11,674 nt of DNA from Competibacteraceae bacterium UBA6584 (GTDB lineage Bacteria; Pseudomonadota; Gammaproteobacteria; Competibacterales; Competibacteraceae), in the NCBI GenBank assembly GCA_002433805.1, contig DJIW01000006.1, positions 1-11,674 on the forward strand, in the 5' to 3' direction. A model generated the notes under the pieces. It saw nothing but the letters and a program-made list of their open reading frames with translations, was not told where the DNA came from and made no database searches. Below are positions 1 through 7,385 of the stretch, piece by piece (the stretch's first letter is position 1; the number at the start of each line of letters is the position of its first letter). Made by a program: the position numbers and the translations under genes.

Positions 1-719
1 ACGCCCGGCTGCTGGGCTGTGTCCGCTTCGTCGTAGAAGATTCCATCGTAACGGTAACGCAGCACCACATCGGCCCAACCGCTCAGATGCTGCCGCCAAT
101 ACGGACTGACGCCAAAACGGTAACCGGTCGCTTGATTGTCGGTCAGGGCGATATTGTTGAACAGGCCCTCGGGACTGAACAATTCCCGCCCGCCCGGCAA
201 TCCCAGATCGAAGTTGTTGAAAAGAGACAGATTGGAGGGAACCCCTCCGGCCGATCCTAAATTAGCCGCATCCGTCCGCCCGGCGGAGTCGACCGGCACT
301 TGGGCGATCAAGCCATAGACATCTAAAAACAAATTATCGTTTAAAAGTTCGCCGGTTCCAAACCCCTGCAGCTGATGGTTGACGGTGTTGGCGTCGCCGT
401 TATTGCCATAGAGCAAGCCTTGGGCAGTGTAATCGAACCGAAGATTGAGCCGCCCTCCCCGTTTGTTGACGGACACTCCGGGATCGACGTGTAAAACCAC
501 GTCTTCCTCGGCTCGCTCGGGAGGGGTCAATCGGATGTTATCCGAATAGGTGGCGCCGACGCCGATTCGAGGGCTAATCCGCCATGCGCCCGCCCGATTA
601 TCCACCTCTTGCGCCCACCCGCGGGCATGAGGTCCCAACAGCGTCCCCATCAGTAACGACCCCAGAACCACCCAACTCGGTTGTCCCGGCCAATTTTGCA
701 TGTGGCGCGCGAATTTCAT
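1..719 (-). CDS. Outer-membrane beta-barrel protein of the exosortase/PEP-CTERM exopolysaccharide locus (TIGR03016-like), 3' end cut off by the window
   Basis: The reading frame is open from an ATG at 719 to the window edge, giving 239 codons with no stop. The N-terminus is a signal peptide: a basic start (MKFARHMQ), a hydrophobic core around residues 16-29, and a likely cleavage site near GWA-QE at about residue 36. The mature part begins with ISPRIGVGATYSDNIRL, typical of the beta-barrel outer-membrane proteins encoded in exosortase-associated EPS loci. It continues with alternating strand-like segments rich in Tyr, Asn, Asp and Gly (for example LRFDYTAQGLLYGNN), as expected of a barrel. 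Family members are usually about twice this length, so roughly half is missing. ATG 719 is preferred because GGAA lies about 8 nt upstream; an in-frame ATG at 728 has poorer spacing. It lies 36 bp after the kinase gene and is probably the fourth gene of the same operon. Its role in polymer export or secretion across the outer membrane is inferred from family and context. Confidence 0.85.
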   Translation of the reverse strand, partial: MKFARHMQNWPGQPSWVVLGSLLMGTLLGPHARGWAQEVDNRAGAWRISPRIGVGATYSDNIRLTPPERAEEDVVLHVDPGVSVNKRGGRLNLRFDYTAQGLLYGNNGDANTVNHQLQGFGTGELLNDNLFLDVYGLIAQVPVDSAGRTDAANLGSAGGVPSNLSLFNNFDLGLPGGRELFSPEGLFNNIALTDNQATGYRFGVSPYWRQHLSGWADVVLRYRYDGIFYDEADTAQQPG

Positions 720-755
720 CTTCACCATTCCAAGATCAACGGATGACCCAATCCA

Positions 756-1688
756 TCATCGGGCCTCGGATTCTCCCTCGCCGCCGCGAGCATACTGATA
801 ACCATAATCATAGGGACGGTGCTTGGAGGCGAAAATATCGCGGGTTTTATTCAGGACAAATCCAACGGTTTGGTTGGGATTCAACATGCTGAGAGCTTCC
901 TTGACTTGCGATTGCAAGGTTTTCTCCGCCTCGACCACCAGGATCAACTGCCCCATCAGGTTGGCCAGAATCCCGGCCTCGGTCGTCGCCAACAACGGCG
1001 GCGCATCGAAGATGATGATACGGTCGGGGTAGCGTTGGCTCATCTCGGAAGTCAACCGGCGCATATTATCACTGGCTAACAATTCCGCCGACAAATGGTG
1101 GATGCCTCCCGCCGGCAAGATGGATAAAGCCGGGATATTGGTGCTGACCAAAACATCGGCCAAATCCAGGCGATCATCGATCAAGAAATCCACCAAGCCT
1201 TGCTCGGCTTCGAAACCCAACATCTTGCTGACCGACGGCTTGAGAATATCGGCGTCGACCAACAGCACGGTGCGGTTGCGCTCGGTGGCGATACTCAAGG
1301 CCAGATTGCACGCGGTGAAGGTCTTGCCCTCGCCGGGACGAGCGCTGGTGACCCCGACCAAATTCGAATGCTTGGTGATGGCGGCGCCTTTGCCATCCAT
1401 GTTCATCAATAAAGTCCGTTTGATGTGGCGGTACTCTTCCTTGGTTCGGCTGCGTTGGGCGTCGACGACCAGCAGCCCCGAAGCGCGCATCCGCTCCATA
1501 TCCAAGGTGACCGAGCGCTGCGTGCGCTTGTTGGCGGCCGCCTCGGAAACCCGCACGACGGGCTGGTCCTTGGCCATGCTCGTCATCCGTTCGATGCTGT
1601 CCGTCTGGCTCGCCGACGGGCGCGCCACGGCCGGCGGCGAATTCGGCGCCAGCGACCGGCCGAACATGGCTTTTTCGATGCTATCCAT
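756..1688 (-). CDS. BY-kinase: exopolysaccharide/PEP-CTERM-locus tyrosine autokinase (CpsD/EpsG-like)
   Basis: This 310-residue protein is a bacterial tyrosine kinase of the P-loop (MinD/ParA-like) type. Visible motifs are Walker A SARPGEGKT (residues 115-123), Walker A' VLLVDADILKP (141-151) and Walker B IIIFDAPPLL (224-233). A C-terminal tyrosine cluster, YDYGYQYARGG (Tyr 293, 295, 297, 299), is the usual autophosphorylation site. The first ~100 residues form a poorly conserved, Ser/Arg-rich arm starting MDSIEKA, a common opening in this subfamily (TIGR03018-like). No membrane segment is seen, so the kinase is expected to be cytoplasmic and to dock on the chain-length protein encoded just upstream, cycling between phosphorylated and unphosphorylated forms to control polymer length. 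ATG 1688 is chosen because GGAGG stands 8 nt before it; a TTG at 1703 would place this ribosome site inside the coding region. The gene is 30 bp downstream of the chain-length gene. The family call is firm; the partner is inferred. Confidence 0.95.
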   Translation of the reverse strand: MDSIEKAMFGRSLAPNSPPAVARPSASQTDSIERMTSMAKDQPVVRVSEAAANKRTQRSVTLDMERMRASGLLVVDAQRSRTKEEYRHIKRTLLMNMDGKGAAITKHSNLVGVTSARPGEGKTFTACNLALSIATERNRTVLLVDADILKPSVSKMLGFEAEQGLVDFLIDDRLDLADVLVSTNIPALSILPAGGIHHLSAELLASDNMRRLTSEMSQRYPDRIIIFDAPPLLATTEAGILANLMGQLILVVEAEKTLQSQVKEALSMLNPNQTVGFVLNKTRDIFASKHRPYDYGYQYARGGEGESEAR

Positions 1689-1718
1689 CCTCGCTCCCTC
1701 CAAAAACCCTGTTCGCGA

Positions 1719-3269
1719 TCACCGAAATCCGAGTCTCTCGACGAAAAGCAATCCGGCGTACACCAAAACCAGCACACCCACCAAGCCGGCGTAGACGACG
1801 GCCATCCGCCGCTCGCGGCTGAGCACAGTGGCTGGAAGCACCGCGCTGACGCTACCGAACACCGGAATATCCGCAAGTTGCTTCAAGCTGCGACGGCTGT
1901 CGAAAGTCGGCCACAGCTGAGAAAGCAGAAAAGCCAGCCCGATACCCGCGCCCAGACCCGCCCCTAAAACAGCGGTCATCAGCAGCAAGCGATTCGGTCC
2001 GGTGGGCTGTAGCGGCACGCGGGGCGGATCGAGAATCTTGAAGCGGATTTCCTGCTTGGAACGCTCGGCCTCTTGCGACAGCTTCACCGATTCCCGGCGG
2101 GTCAGCAGTTCGTCATACTTCTTTCGATTGACCTCGTAATCGCGATTCAAAGAGGCCAACTCCGCCTCAATTTGCGGCAAGGTGCTGACCTGTTCCTGCA
2201 ACAGTCGATAGCGCCGTTGATACTCATCGACCCTAACGCGCAGCGACGCGACATTCGCCTCTTCCTCGGCTAACCTGACTTTAAGCTGTTGATAGACGGT
2301 ATTGACGTTTTGGGCGCGTGGATTACCGCTGCTTTCAGCCAGACTGGCCGCGAATCGCATCCGCTCTTGTTCGCGCTGTTTTTTAAGGTCAACAATCGTC
2401 TGTTTCAAAATATTGACATCGGGATGCTTCGCGGTAAATTTGATCAACAGCTCATCCAAATTCTGCTCCAGCGTCTGGATACGCTGATCGATTGGCAAAG
2501 CGACCACCTCGCCATCGCCGCGAAGCTGCTGTTGCAGGGCTTGGCTGATTTGCTGCTGGAGCGAATTACGGCGGTTTTCCGCCTGGGAAAGCTCCAGGCG
2601 GCCGGTGGAAAGGTCCGAGGTGGCTTGCTGCAAGCGCAAATTATAATTTTGACCTTCCGAGGGCATCAACCCCGCGTTTCTGAGCTTGAAGCCCTTCAAT
2701 CGATCTTCCGCCTCGGTCAAGCGCAGTTCATAGTCGGCGATCTGTTCTTCAAGAAACCGTTGGGCGGCTTCGCTGTCCTGGCGGTTGCCACCCACCAGAT
2801 TGCTCTCAAACACCGCCAAGGCCGCCTCCACGATCCGCTTGGCCCGCTGTGGGTCACGGTCTTCATACGTGACCGTATAAAGATTCTCTCTTTCCCGGCT
2901 CGAACCCACTAAGTTAATTTTATTTTGTAGCTTATCGAGCCAGCGCTCCTTGGCCTCGACCGTTCGCATTTCGTTATCCAAACCCGCCATGTGCGTGATT
3001 TGCTCCAAATTCGGCCGGGTCAACAAGGTTTTCATGATCAATCCGACTTGCGTGTCGGGGTTGACTTCCACCGTCAGCCCCTGCAGCAGCGGCCGTAAAA
3101 TGGTCTGCGTGTCCACGAAGGTCTTGGCCGATACTTCATATTGATCGGGGAGCTTGAGAACCGCGATCCAGCCAATAACACAAATCAGCCACGCCAAAAG
3201 CATGGCATACCAGCGATTGCGCCAAATCCCGCGCAGATAACCCAATATCTGCTCGACCAGATCGTTCAT
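1719..3269 (-). CDS. Wzz/GumC-type polysaccharide chain-length determinant (XrtA-locus type, EpsF-like)
   Basis: This is a 516-residue inner-membrane polysaccharide co-polymerase. It has a Wzz domain with a first membrane helix at about residues 22-40 and the motif YEVSAKTFVDTQTILRPLL just after it. A long periplasmic region follows, with heptad-rich coiled-coil stretches at roughly 160-250 and 260-400. A proline-rich segment (DPPRVPLQPTGPNR, about 414-427) precedes a second helix at 428-450, and a third helix lies at about 488-510, followed by six residues. The three-helix layout and size match the exosortase-locus subfamily (TIGR03007-like). No Walker motifs are present, so the kinase function sits in the next gene, as is usual in Gram-negative split PCP2a systems. 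It would set the length of the exported polymer and bridge the inner-membrane machinery to the Wza-like lipoprotein. ATG 3269 follows an AAAGAGA purine stretch. It begins 33 bp after the export gene. Confidence 0.94.
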   Translation of the reverse strand: MNDLVEQILGYLRGIWRNRWYAMLLAWLICVIGWIAVLKLPDQYEVSAKTFVDTQTILRPLLQGLTVEVNPDTQVGLIMKTLLTRPNLEQITHMAGLDNEMRTVEAKERWLDKLQNKINLVGSSRERENLYTVTYEDRDPQRAKRIVEAALAVFESNLVGGNRQDSEAAQRFLEEQIADYELRLTEAEDRLKGFKLRNAGLMPSEGQNYNLRLQQATSDLSTGRLELSQAENRRNSLQQQISQALQQQLRGDGEVVALPIDQRIQTLEQNLDELLIKFTAKHPDVNILKQTIVDLKKQREQERMRFAASLAESSGNPRAQNVNTVYQQLKVRLAEEEANVASLRVRVDEYQRRYRLLQEQVSTLPQIEAELASLNRDYEVNRKKYDELLTRRESVKLSQEAERSKQEIRFKILDPPRVPLQPTGPNRLLLMTAVLGAGLGAGIGLAFLLSQLWPTFDSRRSLKQLADIPVFGSVSAVLPATVLSRERRMAVVYAGLVGVLVLVYAGLLFVERLGFR

Positions 3270-3302
3270 GTTCGATTCTCTTTACCCGCTGCCGCCACCC
3301 GC

Positions 3303-3989
3303 TCAAAACCACGATTCAGGAACGATCAAAATGTCCCCTGGCAACATATCGACATTCGCGCTGATATCCCCGTTGAGCAGATCATTCAAGCGCACTTGGT
3401 ACTCCTGCTGCTTGCCATCGACCACCCGAACGATTTTGGTGCGATTGCCGTCGGCAAATTCGTTTAAACCGCCGACCGCCACCATCACGTCCAACAGGGT
3501 CATCTTCTGCCGGTAGGCGATCGCTTGCGCCCTCGGTCCGGCCGTCTGCGTGGTGGTGGTGGCGCTTTGGCTGGTCACCTGGCCGACCACGCGGATCTGC
3601 TCGCTGTAGGGTCCGATGCCACCGGCGACGATCACGGTGACGATGGGTTGGCGAATGTAGGTCTCCAGCGCTTTTTCCAAATCGCGCGCCAGTTGATTGG
3701 GCGTTTTGCCGCTGGCTTGTAAATCCTCCACCAGCGGCGTCGTGATTTTGCCGTCCGGCCGGACCACGATGGTCTGCGAAACTTCCGGATTGCGCCAGAC
3801 AAAAATTTGCAGTTGGTCGCCCGGGCCGATTTGATAGTTGTAAGCCTCCGGCGAGGCAGTTTGCGAGCTATAGGCGGTCGACGCCGGCAAACCGCCGCCC
3901 TCCGGTTTGGCGCAAGCCGCGAGCAAAAGCACGGCCGCCATCACTCCCCCGGTATTAGCCCATCGACTCAAAATTCTGCGCTTTCGCAT
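3303..3989 (-). CDS. Polysaccharide export lipoprotein (Wza/EpsE-like, SLBB domain)
   Basis: This 228-residue protein starts with a lipoprotein signal: a basic N-terminus (MRKRRILSR), a hydrophobic stretch at 16-25 and the lipobox LAAC with Cys26 as the lipidated residue. A polysaccharide-export domain opens at YQIGPGDQLQIFVWRNPEVS (52-71) and continues through VVRPDGKITTPLVEDLQASGKT, followed by an SLBB-type region from about residue 131 (IRVVGQV) to the end (MLPGDILIVPESWF). At this size it lacks the C-terminal transmembrane helix of E. coli Wza and matches the shorter exosortase-locus version (TIGR03027-like). Such proteins form the periplasmic/outer-membrane channel for exopolysaccharide. 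The ATG at 3989 has GGGGG 9 nt upstream. It is the first gene of the minus-strand operon and is divergent from the ABC transporter operon across a 196-bp gap. Confidence 0.94.
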   Translation of the reverse strand: MRKRRILSRWANTGGVMAAVLLLAACAKPEGGGLPASTAYSSQTASPEAYNYQIGPGDQLQIFVWRNPEVSQTIVVRPDGKITTPLVEDLQASGKTPNQLARDLEKALETYIRQPIVTVIVAGGIGPYSEQIRVVGQVTSQSATTTTQTAGPRAQAIAYRQKMTLLDVMVAVGGLNEFADGNRTKIVRVVDGKQQEYQVRLNDLLNGDISANVDMLPGDILIVPESWF

Positions 3990-4089
3990 CCGCTGAAACC
4001 CCCGCTGCTATAAGTATCCAGCCACTATATCCGTCCAACACTCCGGCCCCGGTCAGTCAATCATTGGCCCGCTGGTCTTCAAAATCAAA

Positions 4090-4104
4090 CCCATGAAACA
4101 TGGG
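4090..4104. repeat. Perfect inverted repeat CCCATG-AAA-CATGGG, possible operator
   Basis: Six-base arms CCCATG and CATGGG flank a 3-base AAA centre. It lies about mid-way between the divergent genes, 100 bp from the export-gene start and 82 bp from the ATPase start. It is not followed by a T run on either strand, so it does not look like an intrinsic terminator. A protein-binding site is plausible, but no known regulator motif was recognised. Confidence 0.4.
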
Positions 4105-4131
4105 CTCGATAAAGCGTCGAATCTATGCTCC

Positions 4132-4174
4132 ACGATAAATTACCGCTATCGTAACGATTGAGCGGTTCAATCGT
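4132..4174. promoter_or_regulatory. Two tandem 21-bp dyads ACGAT-N11-ATCGT, probable operator array
   Basis: Dyad 1 spans 4132-4152 with arms ACGATA and TATCGT. Dyad 2 spans 4154-4174 with arms ACGATTGA and TCAATCGT around GCGGT. The ACGAT half-sites start at 4132 and 4154, and the ATCGT half-sites at 4148 and 4170, so both repeat at exactly 22 bp, close to two helical turns. The central ATCGT-A-ACGAT (4148-4158) is itself palindromic. Each dyad fits the loose T-N11-A pattern of LysR-type regulators, though other dimeric regulators could bind such sites. The array ends 11 bases before the ATPase ATG, so a bound protein would probably repress or gate that operon. Dyad 2 could also fold as an RNA hairpin in the leader. 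The regulator is unknown. Confidence 0.55.
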
Positions 4175-4185
4175 CTATAGCCATC

Positions 4186-4884
4186 ATGCAACCCAAAGCC
4201 TTGACAGCGTTCATCACGATCCGAAATCTGAGCAAACATTATGCCGAAGGCGAGCAAAGACAAATCATCTTCGCCGACTTGAGCTTGGATATCAACCGAG
4301 GCGAGTTTGTCAGCCTGCTTGGACCCTCTGGCTCCGGCAAATCCACGCTGCTGAATCTTCTCGCCGGAATCGACCTTCCGGACGCCGGCACGATTCAAGT
4401 AGAAAACCGGCTGCTCGGCGAATTGACCGAAAAGGAACGCACTTTATTCCGCCGCCGCCATATCGGTTTCGTCTTTCAATTCTTCAATCTGATTCCAACT
4501 TTAACCGTTGAGGAGAATTTGCTGTTGCCCTTGGAGTTGAACGGTTACCAAGGGCCGGAAGCACGTCAAGGCGCTTTTGATTTATTGGATTCCATCGGTC
4601 TGGGCAACCGCCGGCGGAGCTTTCCGGAACAGCTGTCGGGCGGCGAGCAGCAACGTTTGGCCATCGCTCGGGCCATGGCGCACCGGCCGCTGTTACTTTT
4701 GGCCGACGAGCCGACCGGCAACCTGGACGCCGCCACTGGCGAGCGCGTGCTGGAGCTTTTGCTCGGCCTTCACCGGCACTCCGACACCACTATCATCCTG
4801 GTGACCCACAGCCGGGGCGTGGCCGCCCGCGCCGATCGCATGCTCTATCTTGATTCCGGTCACATTCAAGAAGTTTCGCCATGA
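4186..4884 (+). CDS. ABC transporter ATP-binding protein (LolD/YbbA/MacB class; AttE-like)
   Basis: This 232-residue ATPase has every ABC motif intact: Walker A GPSGSGKST (46-54), Q-loop Gln98 in FVFQFFNLIPTLTVEEN, signature LSGGEQQRLAIARA (150-163), Walker B LLLLADEP (169-176), D-loop NLD (179-181) and switch His208 in LVTHS. The FQFFNLIPTLT stretch and the DEPTGNLD motif place it in the MacB/LolD/YbbA group, which drives FtsX-type permeases by mechanotransmission rather than classical import. The stop codon overlaps the permease ATG by 4 bases (ATGA), indicating translational coupling, and an AttH-like gene follows. No Shine-Dalgarno sequence is visible before ATG 4186. The only nearby in-frame alternative is TTG 4201, which is no better, and the family homology begins at about ITIRNLSKHY (residue 10), so the exact start is uncertain by a few codons. 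Function as an ATPase is firm; the substrate of the transporter is unknown. Confidence 0.95.
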   Translation: MQPKALTAFITIRNLSKHYAEGEQRQIIFADLSLDINRGEFVSLLGPSGSGKSTLLNLLAGIDLPDAGTIQVENRLLGELTEKERTLFRRRHIGFVFQFFNLIPTLTVEENLLLPLELNGYQGPEARQGAFDLLDSIGLGNRRRSFPEQLSGGEQQRLAIARAMAHRPLLLLADEPTGNLDAATGERVLELLLGLHRHSDTTIILVTHSRGVAARADRMLYLDSGHIQEVSP

Positions 4885-7385
4885 CGCCGCTGCTGTGGCG
4901 GGCGCTGCTCAAACATCCCTTGCGGCATCCGTGGCAACTCGTCTTGGCCATCCTCGGCATCGCCCTCGGCGTGGCGGCAGTCTTGGCGGTCGATCTCGCC
5001 AACGCCAGCGCGCGCCGGGGTTTCGATCTGACCATGAGCCGCGTGACCGGCCATGCCACCCATCAAATCAGCGGCGGCTCCCAAGGCGTCCCCGAAACTG
5101 TTTACCGCGCGCTGCGAGTCGAGCGCGGCATTCACCGGTCGGCGCCGGTGGTGACCGGCCACCTGCCGCGCGCCGACCGGCCCGGCCAACTGCTGCAAAT
5201 CCTCGGCGTCGATCCCTTCGCGGAAGCGCCGTTTCGCGCCGCTGCGGCCGATACTCGCGGCCGGAAGTTCGACTTGCGCGCGTTGCTGCTTGAGCCCGAC
5301 GCCGCGCTGCTACCGAGCGCTCTGGGCGATCGAATCACCCTGCAACGAGGTGAAAACCGTTTTATTCTAAAACGCGCCGGCACCCTGGATGGTTCAGAAA
5401 TGGACGGTCTGATCGTCACCGACATCAGCACCGCGCAAGTGCTGCTGGGTTACGCGGGGCGGCTCAGCCATATCGATTTGATCCTGCCCGACGGACCCGC
5501 CGGCGAACGTGAAGCAGAGGCGCTGCGGGCTTGGTTGCCGGATGGCTTGCGCGTGGAGCGATCGGAGAGCCGCAATCAAGCGACCGCCGATCTCAGCGCC
5601 GCGTTTTCGCTCAACCTGTTGGCGATGAGTTTGTTGGCCTTGGTCGTCGGCGCGTTCCTCATTTACAACGCCATCAGCTTCTCGGTGGTGCAGCGCCGCG
5701 GTCTTCTAGGCATCCTGCGCGCGCTCGGCGTCAGCCGCCGCGAGGTGTTTGTCGGAATCCTGGGCGAAGCTTTATTGCTGGGCCTCGCCGGCGTTATCTT
5801 GGGAAGTCTGTTGGGAATATGGATCGGCTCGGGCTTGATCCATCTGGTCACGCGCACCATCAACGATTTTTATTATGTTTTGAGCGTGCGCGAGTTTTTT
5901 ATCGATCCTCGGTCGCTGGCCAAAGGCGCGGGACTGGGCCTGGCGGCAACGCTGGTGGCGGCTTGGCTGCCGGCGCGTGAGGCGGCGGCGGTCGCCCCTG
6001 GCGCGGCGCTGAGCCGGGCGCATTTGGAAAACCGCTGGCGGCTGGCACTGCCGCGCTTGGCCGCGGCCGGACTGCTGCTGTGCGCCGGCGGCGGGTTGAT
6101 TTTGGGCATGTCCCGTTCGCTGGCCTACGGTTTTGTCGGCCTGTTTCTGGTGATCTTCGCGGCCGCGCTGTTGACGCCCCCAGCCATCGTCGGCTTGGTG
6201 CGACTCAACCAGCCTTTGGCCGTCCGTCTGGGGCTGCTGGCGCGGATGGCCAACCGCGATGTCGCCCGCCACTTAAGCCGCACCGGCATCGCGGTGGCGG
6301 CGTTGATGGTGGCCTTCGCCACCACGGTCGGCGTCGGCGCCATGGTCGACAGCTTTCGGGGCGGCGTTTCGATTTGGATCAACGATTTACTCAATGCCGA
6401 TCTGTACCTCGCCCCGACCGCCACCGAAGGCGGCGGCAACACCGAGAGCTTGCAGCCGGCGACGCTGGCGGCCTTGCGCGCCGAGCCCGGCGTGGCGTCG
6501 GTGTCCACCTACCGTCGGACGACCGTCGACTTTCGCGGACGCCCGGTTCAGTTGATCGCAACGGAGCTCGCTCCCGCCTCCCAGCCCGGTTATCACCTGA
6601 TCGAGGGCGACCCGGCGGCGGCCTGGCGGGCGTTTCAAACCGGCGAAGCGGTCCTCATCACCGAACCGCTCGCCTACCGTCAAAGGTTGGGCGCGGGCGA
6701 TACGCTGGAGTTGGCGAGCGCCGCCGGCTTGCATCGCTTCGCCATCGCCGGCGTCTACTTGGATTACGGCTCGGAACACGGCCGCATTCTGATCCACCGA
6801 TCGAGTTACGAACGTTATTGGCGCGACCCGAATATCAGCTCGGCGGCGGCCTTCGCGGCCGAGGGCGTGAATCTGGCCGACTTGCGCGAGCGCTTGCAGG
6901 AGCGGTTGGGCGCGATTCAGCCGGTGATGCTCCGCCCCAATCGCGACCTGCAAGCCCGGACCCTGGAAATTTTCGACCGGACCTTTACCATCACCAACGT
7001 CTTGCGTCTGCTGGCGATTCTGGTGGCGGCCGTCGGCGTGCTGAGCGCGCTGTCGGCCCTGCAACTCGAGCGCGCGCGCGAGTTCGCGGTCCTGCGCGCC
7101 ATCGGGATGACGCCCGTTGAAATCGGCGGGCTGGTATCGCTGCAGACCGGTTTCATGGGCGCGGTCGCCGGTCTGTTGGCCCTGCCGACCGGATTGGTGT
7201 TGGCGTCGGTGCTGATTTTTGTCATCAACCGCCGCGCGTTTGGTTGGAGCCTGCCGTTTCAGGTCAATCCGTGGCTGTTATTCGAAACCGTGGCGCTGGC
7301 GGTGGCGGCGGCGCTGCTGTCCGGACTGTATCCCATTTGGCGGATGAGCCGAGCCCGACCCGCCGAAGCGTTGAGGACGGAGTAG
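4881..7385 (+). CDS. FtsX/MacB-type ABC permease with duplicated domains (YbbP-like; fused AttF/AttG-like)
   Basis: This 834-residue inner-membrane protein has about ten membrane helices, near residues 19-40, 244-270, 292-322, 350-366, 392-412, 417-441, 466-490, 704-728, 752-782 and 797-820. Two large periplasmic domains of the MacB-PCD type sit at about 41-243 and 491-703. Each is followed by an FtsX core whose cytoplasmic coupling segment reads QRRGLLGILRALGVSRREVF (271-290) in the first half and LERAREFAVLRAIGMTPVEI (729-748) in the second. This duplicated layout and length resemble E. coli YbbP. With the AttH-like gene downstream, the set also resembles AttEFGH, with the two permeases as one chain. 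The ATG overlaps the ATPase stop by 4 bases, and AAGAAG lies 8 nt upstream. The protein probably extracts or moves a lipophilic or envelope substrate; that is inference from the family, and the substrate is not known. Confidence 0.93.
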   Translation: MTPLLWRALLKHPLRHPWQLVLAILGIALGVAAVLAVDLANASARRGFDLTMSRVTGHATHQISGGSQGVPETVYRALRVERGIHRSAPVVTGHLPRADRPGQLLQILGVDPFAEAPFRAAAADTRGRKFDLRALLLEPDAALLPSALGDRITLQRGENRFILKRAGTLDGSEMDGLIVTDISTAQVLLGYAGRLSHIDLILPDGPAGEREAEALRAWLPDGLRVERSESRNQATADLSAAFSLNLLAMSLLALVVGAFLIYNAISFSVVQRRGLLGILRALGVSRREVFVGILGEALLLGLAGVILGSLLGIWIGSGLIHLVTRTINDFYYVLSVREFFIDPRSLAKGAGLGLAATLVAAWLPAREAAAVAPGAALSRAHLENRWRLALPRLAAAGLLLCAGGGLILGMSRSLAYGFVGLFLVIFAAALLTPPAIVGLVRLNQPLAVRLGLLARMANRDVARHLSRTGIAVAALMVAFATTVGVGAMVDSFRGGVSIWINDLLNADLYLAPTATEGGGNTESLQPATLAALRAEPGVASVSTYRRTTVDFRGRPVQLIATELAPASQPGYHLIEGDPAAAWRAFQTGEAVLITEPLAYRQRLGAGDTLELASAAGLHRFAIAGVYLDYGSEHGRILIHRSSYERYWRDPNISSAAAFAAEGVNLADLRERLQERLGAIQPVMLRPNRDLQARTLEIFDRTFTITNVLRLLAILVAAVGVLSALSALQLERAREFAVLRAIGMTPVEIGGLVSLQTGFMGAVAGLLALPTGLVLASVLIFVINRRAFGWSLPFQVNPWLLFETVALAVAAALLSGLYPIWRMSRARPAEALRTE

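Larger units (their letters stand above)
3990..4185. promoter_or_regulatory. Divergent intergenic regulatory region between the EPS export operon and the ABC transporter operon
   Basis: These 196 bp are relatively AT-rich compared with the flanking genes and separate two operons that read away from each other, so promoters for both should lie here. No convincing sigma-70 pair or sigma-54 (GG-N10-GC) site was found on either strand. The region does contain clear symmetric elements, listed separately: a 15-bp palindrome at 4090-4104 and two tandem dyads at 4132-4174. The symmetry is concentrated on the ABC-transporter side. Promoter activity is inferred from gene layout only. Confidence 0.6.

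Noticed and set aside
4005..4025. Sigma-54-like GG...GC element (CTGGATACTTATAGCA, minus strand)
   Set aside because: The GG and GC are 9 rather than 10 bases apart and the flanking consensus bases are missing; sigma-54 control of EPS loci is plausible but not shown here.
4009..4038. Minus-strand promoter candidate TTGGAC with ACTTAT/CTTATA for the export gene
   Set aside because: The -10 matches are weak at every allowed spacing, and the implied transcription start would fall on the GGGGG ribosome site, leaving almost no leader.
4201..4229. TTGACA at 4201 as a promoter -35 box
   Set aside because: It lies inside the ATPase coding region and no acceptable -10 follows at 16-18 bases.
5772..6272. 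166-codon minus-strand frame opposite the permease
   Set aside because: The Gln/Arg-rich translation has no recognisable domain; it is a GC-skew shadow of the permease.
6080..7120. 346-codon plus-strand frame inside the permease gene
   Set aside because: The product is Arg/Gly-rich low-complexity sequence, and the overlapping permease frame has clear membrane helices and FtsX motifs.
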